Source: Flavobacteriaceae bacterium (GTDB lineage Bacteria > Bacteroidota > Bacteroidia > Flavobacteriales > Flavobacteriaceae). Taken from it: a DNA stretch of 64,000 nt. Positions within the stretch are counted from its first letter, which is position 1. Each line of letters starts with the position of its first letter. The notes under the pieces are model-generated. The model was given only the letters and a program-made list of their open reading frames with translations. It searched no databases and had not been told where the DNA came from. The position numbers were made by a program, and so were the translations under genes. Positions 7,154 to 17,443 of this stretch are shown in pieces. The stretch spans positions 1 to 64,000 of the forward strand of contig CANLLR010000006.1 of the NCBI GenBank assembly GCA_947491985.1, written 5' to 3'.

Positions 7154-10100
7154 TTAATTTCCGAAGTTGTATCGCATCGTAAAACCAGCACGAACATTCG
7201 TTAGTGGGAACGATGTTGAAATCACCGCTTGTGAGAACGAATGATCATAGAAGAATATAACGGTTAAATTTTTATTGAACGCATAATCGGCTGTTAATCT
7301 TCCAGACCATAAATTTTGACCACCACCTAATTGATTGTTGTCGTAATCTAAATAACGTACAATTGTTTTGTTGTTTCGGTATGAAAAATCCAACTTAATA
7401 TTGATATCGCCTTTTATAATTCCGGTTGCACTATCTGCTAATCGAGAAGAGAATATGACATCTTTGAAACGATAACCTGTACCAATAATATACTCTACTC
7501 CTTTCACTTCTGTCAGCAAATTATTATCAAAACTCATCGAAAGCGCCCTGTCTCTTTTTACTTCTGCTAAGAATTTCAATGAACTTTTTAATTCGAAATC
7601 GACTCTTGCTAACGGACTGAATTGTTCTACTAAATTGATGTTTCCAATAAGCAAACTGGTATTGAAATTACCTCCGTTATCGACACCATTTGGACTTCTA
7701 TCAAATTCAAAATTGGAACGATATGAGTTAATTGTATACGAAGCTTTGTAAGCATGTTGAATAGAAAATCGTTTAAATTTATCTTTGAAAAATTGATAAC
7801 GCATCAATCCGTTGTACTTAATGTTCCAGTTAGGAAGGGGTATGTCTCTAAACGCACCAAACGATATTTTTTTTGCTGATTCCCCACGTTCGTTGCTAAT
7901 AAGTCCAGTGTAAGCTGCTAAAAAGGACGGAATCAAAACGGCTTGACTGTTTTTTCCAAACCCTTGTGGATAACCATCTACATCTAAAGGATAAGGATTT
8001 GAACCATAATATTGTTCAGCCAAACGTTGAGCAACAATAATTCGGTTACCTCTAAAATCATCAAACGCAGACGACGTATACTCATCACTTGCTTTGAAAG
8101 CGGTTTTTAGCATAATGGTCGAAATAGCGAAATTTCCTGTACTATAAGGCGATCTCGAATTGTATTCATTCGTAAATGGATCAACATCAAACTGCTCTGA
8201 AAAATTATTGGCATAAGTTCTGTTTCCGCTAACATCGATTTTAAAATCGGGAAACAAGTCGACATTTGCTGTATAATTTAAAGTTCTTGTGGTAACTTGA
8301 GTAAAACTTTGATTGAACTCAGGATAATACGTTAACCATCCATTTTTGGCTGCTTCAAAACGAATATCATCTTGGTTTCCGAAAGCAAATCCCAACGATG
8401 GTTTAGCTGAACCGAAGAAACCAATTCCGGGTGTAAAACCAGGCAGAACCGTTCCTCGGTTTTCTGTATAATCAATTTGAATGTTTTTTACACTGGTCAG
8501 TACTCCGATTAATCCTTGTAAAAAGACACTTCTTTCATTTTGATTGGCTGGTTTAACAGATGTGATTTTTTCGCCTGGTTTTGGTGGAGCTGTTTGATTT
8601 TTGGTTACAGTACTAGTAGGCTTTTTGGTTAATCCAATGTATTTGTAAAACATATCCATATTGAATGCCGAATTCAAACGGTGCGAACCTGCATTTTGTA
8701 TGGTATTACCTAAATCGTATGATATTCCTGAAACTTCATCGACAATATTAGACAAAGCAATAGAAGAACGTTGCCAATTATAATCGCCAGTGTACGTATA
8801 AGTTGATTTAACAAAACTTAAAAAAGGCAATTTATTAATAGGTAATTCGTAGTTTACTGTTAATTGTTGGTTGTGTTGATTGGCACTTCCTGGATCGAAG
8901 AAATCGGTAAAAACAGTATAACTATTATCTGGTTCGTTGTTTTCGTTAAGGTAATTTCTAACAATATTATTTGAACTGGCGGTAAAGTTAAGTTTAAGCG
9001 ATTTTGTCAAATTATAATTAAATCCGTATTGATAGTTGAACAAGAAGTTTCTTCTGTACAAGGTTTCCAATCCAATTCCTTCAACATCCACCAATCGGAA
9101 TTGCTGTTTGTTATATTGTCTGTTGATATTAGTACTGAACGATATGTTGGTTGGCAGATAATTAAAATTAAAATCGCTTAGTAATTTCCAATACGTGCTT
9201 TTGCTGAATCTTTTTGATTTTTTAAACGGTTCAATTGGTTTCGATTGAAAGCCATAGGTATAATCTACAGCTGAGTTTACTAATTGATCTGTAAAACTTT
9301 CAATTTCATAATTATGACGATTTACCTCATTATACGAATGAGAAAACGTTAAATTCTCTGGGTCATAAAAATGTTGCTTTTGGTTGGGAGCTCTTTCTTT
9401 TTTAACGCCAATAAAGTTAATACTTCTTCTTTTAGTATAATCGACAGCTCTATTACGGATGTTGCGTCTTTCTGATTCATCGGCAGTATTGTCTACCAAT
9501 TGATCCAATCGAATATCTAAGTTAAACGGATCGTATTCTGGTGTAATAATTTCTTCTCCAACCGAATAGTTAAACGGTAAATTTATTCCCCATTTTTTTG
9601 GCAATAATTTTCCTAAACTAAGATTTGTAACAACATTGTATTGAAAAACATCTTCTCTGCTTCGTTCGTTAGGACCTTGTTCTAAGGTGCCAAAACCTGC
9701 TGTACTGTATTTACCAGTTGCTGAAAGTGTAGCGAAATCAGCGAAATTCGTATCCAAATTCAATACGGTTGCCATACCACCTTCGTTGTCCATGTCAGCG
9801 ATACGCAATTCGTTGAACCATACTTCACCACGAATATCACGAGCACCGACATCGGTATTTTTGTATTTGTTTTTTATACCTACCATTAAGGTTCTCACCA
9901 AACCGAAGTTAGGATTTCCTTTAATTCCAAGACGCAATTTATTTGGTTTTCCAGCAAGCGAAGGATCTAAAACATCTTCTACTTGATAATATCCTCCGTC
10001 TGGATCATTGGATGCTGCAGAGAAAGCTTGTATTTTAAGTTGGGTTAATAAATCGAGTGATAAATCGATGCGATTGGCTTCTGGCCAAATATCTTCTGCA

Positions 10101-13100
10101 GATGAAGCGCCATGTTGCGTAGGTTTTAGAGGGATTTCAATCTGATAGTAATTCGAAGTAAAGTCATTACCAAATCGAATAAAACCAACCATTTCGTCGT
10201 CCAATAATGGACTCACATCGCCAACCAAAGCTTCAGCATGTAAAAACATTTTTAGTTTTTTAAACTGACGCATGTCAACACTTACGTTTTTAAATACCGC
10301 ACGGGCATCATTGGGTTGTAAACCACCATTTGGATTACTTATATCAGCAGAAACTCGTAACGATAACGATTGCTCATTTTGATTGATAAGCGTGTTGTTA
10401 TTGAACAATTGCTCTCTTTCTACACCAGGAGGCGGCACATAATTGATTGGTGTTCTGGTTTCGTTTTCTTGAATATTAACGACTTGTACTTCAAAATTGG
10501 TACCGTCATCTGTTGGATTATCCGATGGATATTCTAACGAATTTTCAAAACGTCGCCATTCGCCACGAACTAAATCTAAAGCTCCAAAACGAAGCGTAAC
10601 GTCGCTACTAAAACCTGTCATGAACATTCTCATAAAACGAATCGAACGAAAATCGGATATACTACCAACTGTATTTAAATATTGTGTAATCGGAATTTTA
10701 AACTGAACCCATCTGGCCTGAGATTGCTGACCATTTGATAAGGTAACAACAGTTTCTTTGATATCTGTCACAAAATTTTGTCCTACAGTAGTCAATGCCC
10801 CGGTGTTGTTAATTTCAACTTTATACTCAAAATACGCGTTAATCGTATTCATCGTATTGTCTCTATTAATATCTTCTACATCGGGCACGGTAGTTGAGCC
10901 TCGGTTGTCTTCTGTAACATCAGTTGGTGAATTGGCTTGAACGTTGTTGTAATTGAAATAACGATTAACCACGTCGTTTCCTGGCGCTTGTACAAAATAT
11001 TGGTAATTATCGGCAGATGGATCGGGTTGTCCTGCAAAGGCGGGGAAAGTTGCGGCTTCATCACCATCGTTCAAACCATCATAACCAATATCTTGAATGG
11101 CACGGTTGGCAGGATCATTATCAAAAGCGTAAATTAATGATTGTGAAGCTGGTACTTTACCCCAAATAGTTGGCACCGATGGCTGTGTTGAACCAGGTAC
11201 TGGTAACCCATTCTCATATTGCTTTCTACCGTCTTTTAATACATCTTCCGATACTTCTCCGAGATTTAAATAAAGTCTTCCTGGTGATGTCGCTACTGCT
11301 CCTGGCACAGCAGAATTACCAGGATCAAAATAAGGATCTAACATCCAAAATTGAATGTACTCAACATTACTTTGTTCAAAATTAGTAGAGTTGATTGGAC
11401 GTGTAATTCCCCCAAAATTAGTTGCTGGATTGGGCAACTGGTTTGTGGCAGCTGCGGCTGGATTGTAATTGTACGGACCACGATCATTTGGATAATAGGT
11501 CAAATCAAGGGTGTTAATTACTTGCGACTGCCCTTGTACAATATCTAAAAGCGGGTACAATTCTTGACTAAAAATTCGTCGCGTTTTATTTAACGACAAA
11601 TCATCTTGGTCGATACCCGCAGGAGTTTGGGTATAAAATATTGGGTCGATGGTGTACCACGATAATTTGGCTCTTTTAAATCCGTAGGACAAATCACTAG
11701 CACCTGCTCCAAAATCAGTATAGGCTACAGGAAGAAAACCAACTGTTGGCACTTCAGGAGTTGAAGACAATGACCACGATTGCGGCGAACGCATATCAAG
11801 ATTGGTTTGTGAACCTTCAAAATCATCAATATAAATCGTAGCCTCACCATCAAATTGATCGGCTTTTGGAGAATTTGGTTTTAAGAATGCGATTTCACCT
11901 CTGAAGGATAAGTTGGAAGGTACATCGGTATCAAGGTTTGGTAATTTATTTACCATTCGGGTAAAGAACGGAACTTCGGTAGAAAAATTAGTATTCAATC
12001 CATAAATGGTATTGTTTACTGACTCTTGTCCGTAATTCGATTTTTGTGTAAATGGTCGTTCCGATAAACGTAAAAATGTGGCACCAACAAGGAACTTATC
12101 ATTGAATTTATGTTCGATATTGAAACCGAAAAAACGACGTGTTTGCTGACCAAAAACCGAATTGTTTTCGACAGAAACTTCAACCGGTGTATTTGAAGCC
12201 GCTAAAGATGGATCTAAAATTTGCACTCTACCCGCTTGATAGTTGACACTGTAATCGATACCTTCAACTAAGATTCTTCCACCTGCAGTAACACGAACAG
12301 AACCTCTTGGTACGTTAAAAGCACCTAACGGAATTCCGTCTCCACCAGCCGATTTAAACTTACCTCGCAATTGGAATTTATTTTTATCACTGTCTTGTAA
12401 AGCCGCAGCTTGCGTTGATATGTACATGTTTCTGAAAACATATTTGGTTTGGTTTTCGTTGTAGTTTCCTACTAACGGATCTGCATCATAATTTTCAGTG
12501 ACATTGGTTCGCAATTTTTCAAACAAGTATTTTCCAAAAGGTTCAACTGTAGTAAAAATCAGTCGTCCATTTTGTTGGTCTACTGTTAATCCTGGCATGA
12601 AATCGAAGAAACCATCTCCACCATCTTGCGGGTCATTATTGTAGTTTAATCGATCGACATTGAATACTTTTAACAAAGGTGTTTCGGCAACATCCGAAGG
12701 TAGCGGTGTAATTCCAGCTTGTGTGATGTAGTTTAAAGGCGACGGATCGGTATATAAAATGTTGAATCTAAAATCCTCTTGTTCCAATTGAAAGCCACCA
12801 GGAATTTGATAGATGTTTTTCATCATTAAATTCCATATTGGTTTTTCAACGGTAGTCAAATTACTTTTCAGGGTTTTTAAAAGCAAGGTTTGTGTTTCAG
12901 GAATTCCTCCCGTAACTACAGTTGCTTCCGCGCCATCAGTTCCAAATTCACCAACTTGGTATATTTGGTCTCCAATGGTATATTGAAAGGCTACGGCAAG
13001 TACTTCATCATTGGCCAAACGCTGTTGTAGTGAGATGTAACCCAATTGCTGATGAAAAGTATATTCATTGGTGCTTAATTTTCTTGCATTTTCTAGTTTA

Positions 13101-14404
13101 GAATAATCGATTCCTTCACTAACTGCAACAACATTATTAAATCCAACGTTGGAAGTTACAATTTCTCTAATGTTTGAGTTCAATAAACCTCCAGCTCCAA
13201 TTAACGCAGGGTCGTATCGGTTGTTTTTATTGTCTGACGGACTATCCGCTGGAGTAGTTCCAAAAAAAGTTGCGTACTCCGCCGAATTAACTGCCACAAT
13301 TTTATCATCAGTAAAACCCGATAATCGTGCTTCACCTAAATCTTGTAAAGCAATAATATTTCTTAAATTGTTACTTGTGGTACTCACACGATTTTGTCGG
13401 TTGGTTACCCAAACTTCCAAACGTGTTATTTGAACTCTACTATCAATAAACGGATAATTTCGCAACGATCTATCATAGCGATTTCTGAAATATTGCGATA
13501 AGAAAAAGTGACGATCGGCGTCATAATCCAAACCAAAAATTTCAAAATCTTGAACGGTTCCACCACCTTGTGCGGTTACACTTCGGGTTTGCGATTTTTG
13601 TTCTGAGTAAACACCTGTAACGGTAGTTTTTCCGAATTGCAATTGCGCTTTAACACCAAATAAACTTTGAGCTCCAGTTATTAAGGAGTTGCTCAAAGGC
13701 ATACTTACGTTACCAATTTCAATTTTTTGAATGATATCGTCCTCAGTTGGAGCGTATTCTAATTTTATTAAATTTTGGAATGAAAACGTAGATTCGGTAT
13801 CGTAATTGGCATTTACGTTCAATCGAGTTCCAACTTTACCTTGCAAACTCATGCTGATTCGTTGGTCAAAATCGAAAGTGGTTGTTGATCTATTTCTTGG
13901 AGAAAAAGACGGATTGTCTTGTTTGGTGTAACGAACTCCTAAATCCATTTCAACAGAACCGGTAGGTTTTACGTCGATAGTGTTTCCACCAAAAATCGTT
14001 TGAAAGAATCCAGAATTGACATAATATCTCGGCAATAAGTCTTTTTTTAAATCTCCCGAACCTTCTTTTTTACCATCGATGGCATCTCCTTTTTTTCGGA
14101 AATAATCCCTCATTTTTTCCCGAAGTACTAAATCATCATACTCTTGAGGTGTTAAAATTATAGGATAATTGATGTTGTATCCTTCAAAAGTACTCGAAAA
14201 AATGTACTTATCGGTTATCGGATCATAAGTGTAAGCGTCGATAATACTAGGTGGATTTCCCAAGCGAATGGTACCTAACGCACTTCCTGTTTGGAGTGAA
14301 TCGGGTTCATCTTGAGAATAAGAAGCGGTACTTGCAAAAAACAAAAATAAAACTAAACTTAATTTTATTAGTGTTGGTATGTATTTAAGGTAAAATGTTT
14401 TCAA
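7154..14404 (-). CDS. sprA: SprA, outer membrane translocon of the type 9 secretion system
   Basis: 2416 residues, close to the length of F. johnsoniae SprA, the giant outer membrane barrel through which T9SS cargo leaves the periplasm; it is needed for gliding. A signal peptide is visible (LSLVLFLFFASTASYSQ). The protein is a long run of beta-strand-rich sequence with repeated R-F-N and Y-x-V patterns, and SprA-type motifs such as GEVWFNELRIAD and the plug-like mid region. It ends in an outer membrane strand (GFTMRYNFGN). The start is TTG (14402-14404), because no ATG occurs in frame before the signal peptide and ruvA ends only three bases upstream. It probably depends on ruvA translation. 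Its partners for secretion are not in this window apart from RemB. Confidence 0.96.
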   Translation of the reverse strand: MKTFYLKYIPTLIKLSLVLFLFFASTASYSQDEPDSLQTGSALGTIRLGNPPSIIDAYTYDPITDKYIFSSTFEGYNINYPIILTPQEYDDLVLREKMRDYFRKKGDAIDGKKEGSGDLKKDLLPRYYVNSGFFQTIFGGNTIDVKPTGSVEMDLGVRYTKQDNPSFSPRNRSTTTFDFDQRISMSLQGKVGTRLNVNANYDTESTFSFQNLIKLEYAPTEDDIIQKIEIGNVSMPLSNSLITGAQSLFGVKAQLQFGKTTVTGVYSEQKSQTRSVTAQGGGTVQDFEIFGLDYDADRHFFLSQYFRNRYDRSLRNYPFIDSRVQITRLEVWVTNRQNRVSTTSNNLRNIIALQDLGEARLSGFTDDKIVAVNSAEYATFFGTTPADSPSDNKNNRYDPALIGAGGLLNSNIREIVTSNVGFNNVVAVSEGIDYSKLENARKLSTNEYTFHQQLGYISLQQRLANDEVLAVAFQYTIGDQIYQVGEFGTDGAEATVVTGGIPETQTLLLKTLKSNLTTVEKPIWNLMMKNIYQIPGGFQLEQEDFRFNILYTDPSPLNYITQAGITPLPSDVAETPLLKVFNVDRLNYNNDPQDGGDGFFDFMPGLTVDQQNGRLIFTTVEPFGKYLFEKLRTNVTENYDADPLVGNYNENQTKYVFRNMYISTQAAALQDSDKNKFQLRGKFKSAGGDGIPLGAFNVPRGSVRVTAGGRILVEGIDYSVNYQAGRVQILDPSLAASNTPVEVSVENNSVFGQQTRRFFGFNIEHKFNDKFLVGATFLRLSERPFTQKSNYGQESVNNTIYGLNTNFSTEVPFFTRMVNKLPNLDTDVPSNLSFRGEIAFLKPNSPKADQFDGEATIYIDDFEGSQTNLDMRSPQSWSLSSTPEVPTVGFLPVAYTDFGAGASDLSYGFKRAKLSWYTIDPIFYTQTPAGIDQDDLSLNKTRRIFSQELYPLLDIVQGQSQVINTLDLTYYPNDRGPYNYNPAAAATNQLPNPATNFGGITRPINSTNFEQSNVEYIQFWMLDPYFDPGNSAVPGAVATSPGRLYLNLGEVSEDVLKDGRKQYENGLPVPGSTQPSVPTIWGKVPASQSLIYAFDNDPANRAIQDIGYDGLNDGDEAATFPAFAGQPDPSADNYQYFVQAPGNDVVNRYFNYNNVQANSPTDVTEDNRGSTTVPDVEDINRDNTMNTINAYFEYKVEINNTGALTTVGQNFVTDIKETVVTLSNGQQSQARWVQFKIPITQYLNTVGSISDFRSIRFMRMFMTGFSSDVTLRFGALDLVRGEWRRFENSLEYPSDNPTDDGTNFEVQVVNIQENETRTPINYVPPPGVEREQLFNNNTLINQNEQSLSLRVSADISNPNGGLQPNDARAVFKNVSVDMRQFKKLKMFLHAEALVGDVSPLLDDEMVGFIRFGNDFTSNYYQIEIPLKPTQHGASSAEDIWPEANRIDLSLDLLTQLKIQAFSAASNDPDGGYYQVEDVLDPSLAGKPNKLRLGIKGNPNFGLVRTLMVGIKNKYKNTDVGARDIRGEVWFNELRIADMDNEGGMATVLNLDTNFADFATLSATGKYSTAGFGTLEQGPNERSREDVFQYNVVTNLSLGKLLPKKWGINLPFNYSVGEEIITPEYDPFNLDIRLDQLVDNTADESERRNIRNRAVDYTKRRSINFIGVKKERAPNQKQHFYDPENLTFSHSYNEVNRHNYEIESFTDQLVNSAVDYTYGFQSKPIEPFKKSKRFSKSTYWKLLSDFNFNYLPTNISFSTNINRQYNKQQFRLVDVEGIGLETLYRRNFLFNYQYGFNYNLTKSLKLNFTASSNNIVRNYLNENNEPDNSYTVFTDFFDPGSANQHNQQLTVNYELPINKLPFLSFVKSTYTYTGDYNWQRSSIALSNIVDEVSGISYDLGNTIQNAGSHRLNSAFNMDMFYKYIGLTKKPTSTVTKNQTAPPKPGEKITSVKPANQNERSVFLQGLIGVLTSVKNIQIDYTENRGTVLPGFTPGIGFFGSAKPSLGFAFGNQDDIRFEAAKNGWLTYYPEFNQSFTQVTTRTLNYTANVDLFPDFKIDVSGNRTYANNFSEQFDVDPFTNEYNSRSPYSTGNFAISTIMLKTAFKASDEYTSSAFDDFRGNRIIVAQRLAEQYYGSNPYPLDVDGYPQGFGKNSQAVLIPSFLAAYTGLISNERGESAKKISFGAFRDIPLPNWNIKYNGLMRYQFFKDKFKRFSIQHAYKASYTINSYRSNFEFDRSPNGVDNGGNFNTSLLIGNINLVEQFSPLARVDFELKSSLKFLAEVKRDRALSMSFDNNLLTEVKGVEYIIGTGYRFKDVIFSSRLADSATGIIKGDINIKLDFSYRNNKTIVRYLDYDNNQLGGGQNLWSGRLTADYAFNKNLTVIFFYDHSFSQAVISTSFPLTNVRAGFTMRYNFGN

Positions 14405-14407
14405 AAA

Positions 14408-14989
14408 CTATAAATTTTTTAAGGCTTGTTTAATAATTATTTCAACCGTTGCTTCAGGATTTTGACTGATTACTTTATCAACCACTTTTTCAGACATTTT
14501 TCTGACAAACCCTAAAACTTCCAAAGCAGATAACGCTTCATCCCTATTACTATTGTTATAAGAAAGTGAATTTTCGTCTAAATCATAAATTTTTAACACT
14601 TTTTCTTTTAAATCTAATATCACACGTTGTGCTGTTTTCGCTCCAATCCCTTTGATAGATTGGATTGTTACCACATCTGCTACTGCAATTGCTTGTATAA
14701 TTTGTTTTGAATCTAAAGAAGACAACATGGTTCTTGCAATGTTTGCTCCTATTCCAGAAACAGAAATCAGCAATTTAAACAACTCTCTTTCTGACTTTTC
14801 TACAAACCCATACAATGAATGAGCATCTTCACGAATTAAAAGGTGTGTAAACAACTTTACATGCTCTGATGCAGGCAACAAAGAATAGGTATGTAACGAA
14901 ATATTAATATGATAACCCACTCCTCCACAATCAATTACAACGTCGGTAGGTGTTTTCTCTACTAATTTCCCTTGAATATGCGTTATCAT
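14408..14989 (-). CDS. ruvA: Holliday junction helicase subunit RuvA
   Basis: 193 residues. The N-terminal OB domain starts MITHIQGKLVEK, the two helix-hairpin-helix motifs are LISVSGIGANIARTML and IQSIKGIGAKTAQRVI, and the C-terminal RuvB-binding domain (about 148-193) ends IIIKQALKNL. It tetramerises on four-way DNA junctions and loads RuvB, which is encoded 4.4 kb away in the same direction. It ends in TAG three bases before sprA, so a recombination gene heads the transcript of the secretion translocon. Confidence 0.95.
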   Translation of the reverse strand: MITHIQGKLVEKTPTDVVIDCGGVGYHINISLHTYSLLPASEHVKLFTHLLIREDAHSLYGFVEKSERELFKLLISVSGIGANIARTMLSSLDSKQIIQAIAVADVVTIQSIKGIGAKTAQRVILDLKEKVLKIYDLDENSLSYNNSNRDEALSALEVLGFVRKMSEKVVDKVISQNPEATVEIIIKQALKNL

Positions 14990-15008
14990 AGTTGTTAAAA
15001 AGTTGATT

Positions 15009-15016
15009 CAAATATA
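15009..15016 (-). promoter_or_regulatory. -7 element upstream of ruvA-sprA
   Basis: TATATTTG on the minus strand, an exact TAnnTTTG match 20 bases before the ruvA ATG. No clear TTTG box is found 17-20 bases further upstream, so the call rests on the -7 alone. Confidence 0.45.
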
Positions 15017-15058
15017 GTAAAAAAGTTGAACTGAGGCATTTTACTGATTTTTATTTGT

Positions 15059-17353
15059 TTAAACGATCCTAGTTGCGTTCAATTTCTTTTGTTTTTCTTG
15101 TGCATCGACAACTGCAACGGCTGACATGTTCACCATTTCTTCGACGCTTGCTCCCAATTGAAAGATGTGAACAGGTTTGTCCATCCCAAGCATAATCGGA
15201 CCGATAGAATCTACTTTGTACAATTCTTTTAATAACTTATAGGTAATGTTAGCCGAATCTAAATTTGGAAAGATCAACGTATTCACTTTCTTCCCAGCGA
15301 GTTTAGAAAATGGAAATTTATTTTTAAGCATGTCTGGATTTAAAGCAAAATCGGCCTGGATTTCACCATCTACAATTAAATTCGGATAGTTTTTATGCAA
15401 ATAGGCCACAGCTTCTCTAACTTTATTCGGATTTTCAGTCGTTGACGAACCAAAATTGGAGAAGGAAACCATAGCAATTACAGGTTCCATTCCGAACATT
15501 CGAACCGTTTTTTCGGTCATTAAGGCTATTTTTGCCAAATCATCTGCAGACGGATTTGGATTAATAGCCGTGTCTGATAAAAACATCGGACCTCGATTGG
15601 TCATCATCATATTGGTAGTTGCCATAAGAGAAATTCCAGGTGCTTTTCCAATCAATTGCATTAAAGGTTTTACCACCGATGGATAACTTCTAGAAAACCC
15701 TGACACCATTGCATCGGCATCGCCTTGATTGACCATCATGGCAGCGAAATAATTTCGTTCACGCATCCATTTTTGAGCATCCAATAAAGAAATCCCTCTT
15801 CGTTGTCGTGACTTCCAAAAAATGTCGGCATATTCCAAACGGCGTTTGTCTTCTTCTTTCATTTTCGGATCAAAAATAGGCACATCGGCATCAAAACCAA
15901 TTTCTTCTTTTAGTTCTAAAATATCTTCTTTTCTTCCCAATAAAATAGGAAAACCAATACCTTCTTCATGCACAATTTGTGCTGCTTTGAGAACATCCAA
16001 TTGATCGGCTTCGGCAAAAACAATGCGTTTCGGATCGGTTTTAGCTCGGTTGGTTAGCAAACGAAGTGTTTTATTGTCAGAACCCATTCGTTCTAACAAT
16101 TCCTCTTCGTATTTCTCCCAATCGGTAATTGGATGCAACGCCACTCCCGATTCGATTGCGGCTTTTGCTACGGCTGGCGCTACCATTGTGATTAATCGTG
16201 GGTCGAATGGTTTTGGAATTATGTATTCTCTACCGAAAATTAATTTCGTTTCACCATATGCAATATTAACTTGCTCGGGCACGTTTTCTTTGGCTAAAGA
16301 GGCTAGCGCACGAACGGCGGCCATTTTCATAGCTTCGTTTATTTTTGTTGCACGAACATCTAAAGCACCACGAAAAATATACGGAAATCCCAATACATTA
16401 TTTACTTGATTAGGATGATCGGAACGACCTGTTGCCATGATAATGTCTTTACGAGTAGCCATTGCCAAGTCGTAATTTATTTCAGGATCTGGATTGGCCA
16501 TAGCAAAAACGATAGGATTCGCTGCCATTCCGAGTAACATTTTTGGAGTAAGAATATCTCCAGATGACAATCCCAAAAATACATCGGCACCGTTTAAGGC
16601 TTCTTCCAAACTGATGTTTTTAATGTCTCTGGCATATTTTTGTTGCATCACGGATAACGAAGGATCATTTTTAGTTAAAACACCTTTGCTGTTAAACATG
16701 ATAATATTTTCGGGTTTTACACCTAACAACACGTACAAATCAGCACATGCTAAAGCAGCAGAACCTGCGCCAGAAACTACTAATTTCAAGTCTTCGGCTC
16801 TTTTATTGGCTAATTCCAACGCATTTAATAAAGCCGCAGAGGATATAATCGCGGTTCCGTGTTGATCATCGTGCATCACCGGAATATTAAGCTCTTCGAT
16901 TAATCTGCGTTCAATTTCGAATGACTCGGGCGCTTTAATGTCTTCGAGATTTATTCCGCCAAACGTAGGTGCTATATTTTTAACGGTTTCGATAAACGCA
17001 TCAACATCTTTGGTACCAATTTCGATGTCAAACACATCAATATCGGCAAAAATTTTAAAGAGTAATGCCTTACCTTCCATTACGGGTTTTGAAGCTTCGG
17101 GACCAATATCTCCGAGGCCTAAAACCGCAGTACCATTAGTAATAACAGCTACTAAGTTCCCTTTAGAAGTGTATTTGTATACATTATTGACATCTTTTGC
17201 AATTTCCAAACACGGTTCGGCTACTCCCGGAGAATAGGCTAAGGATAAATCGCGTTGTGTGGCATATTTTTTTGTAGGCACCACTTGAATTTTGCCTGGA
17301 GTTGGCTTGGCGTGGTATAAAAGTGCGGCTCTTCGTTTACTTGAATCGTTCAT
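15059..17353 (-). CDS. maeB: NADP-dependent malic enzyme with phosphotransacetylase-like domain
   Basis: 764 residues, the usual length of the two-domain MaeB. Residues 1 to about 430 form the malic enzyme: YSPGVAEPC, the catalytic GNLVAVITNGTAVLGLG region, INLEDIKAPE, DDQHGTA and the nucleotide loop VVSGAGSAALACADL. Residues about 430-764 resemble phosphotransacetylase, which in this family regulates activity by binding acetyl-CoA. The enzyme oxidatively decarboxylates malate to pyruvate, giving NADPH. It is transcribed alone from its own promoter region, upstream of ruvA in the same direction. Confidence 0.95.
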   Translation of the reverse strand: MNDSSKRRAALLYHAKPTPGKIQVVPTKKYATQRDLSLAYSPGVAEPCLEIAKDVNNVYKYTSKGNLVAVITNGTAVLGLGDIGPEASKPVMEGKALLFKIFADIDVFDIEIGTKDVDAFIETVKNIAPTFGGINLEDIKAPESFEIERRLIEELNIPVMHDDQHGTAIISSAALLNALELANKRAEDLKLVVSGAGSAALACADLYVLLGVKPENIIMFNSKGVLTKNDPSLSVMQQKYARDIKNISLEEALNGADVFLGLSSGDILTPKMLLGMAANPIVFAMANPDPEINYDLAMATRKDIIMATGRSDHPNQVNNVLGFPYIFRGALDVRATKINEAMKMAAVRALASLAKENVPEQVNIAYGETKLIFGREYIIPKPFDPRLITMVAPAVAKAAIESGVALHPITDWEKYEEELLERMGSDNKTLRLLTNRAKTDPKRIVFAEADQLDVLKAAQIVHEEGIGFPILLGRKEDILELKEEIGFDADVPIFDPKMKEEDKRRLEYADIFWKSRQRRGISLLDAQKWMRERNYFAAMMVNQGDADAMVSGFSRSYPSVVKPLMQLIGKAPGISLMATTNMMMTNRGPMFLSDTAINPNPSADDLAKIALMTEKTVRMFGMEPVIAMVSFSNFGSSTTENPNKVREAVAYLHKNYPNLIVDGEIQADFALNPDMLKNKFPFSKLAGKKVNTLIFPNLDSANITYKLLKELYKVDSIGPIMLGMDKPVHIFQLGASVEEMVNMSAVAVVDAQEKQKKLNATRIV

Positions 17354-17379
17354 TTTTATCGTTTTACATCTCTGACCTA

Positions 17380-17387
17380 CAAAGGTA
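17380..17387 (-). promoter_or_regulatory. -7 element upstream of maeB
   Basis: TACCTTTG on the minus strand, about 27 bases before the maeB ATG. The -33 region shows no exact TTTG at the expected spacing. Confidence 0.45.
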
Positions 17388-17443
17388 AAAGTATCAACGT
17401 AAAAAGGAAACTTTTAGTGATTTCTTTTTGAAGAAAAAAACTG

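Noticed and set aside
15456..17237. A series of plus-strand open frames over maeB
   Set aside because: They lie wholly inside a well-conserved enzyme gene and result from codon bias on the opposite strand.
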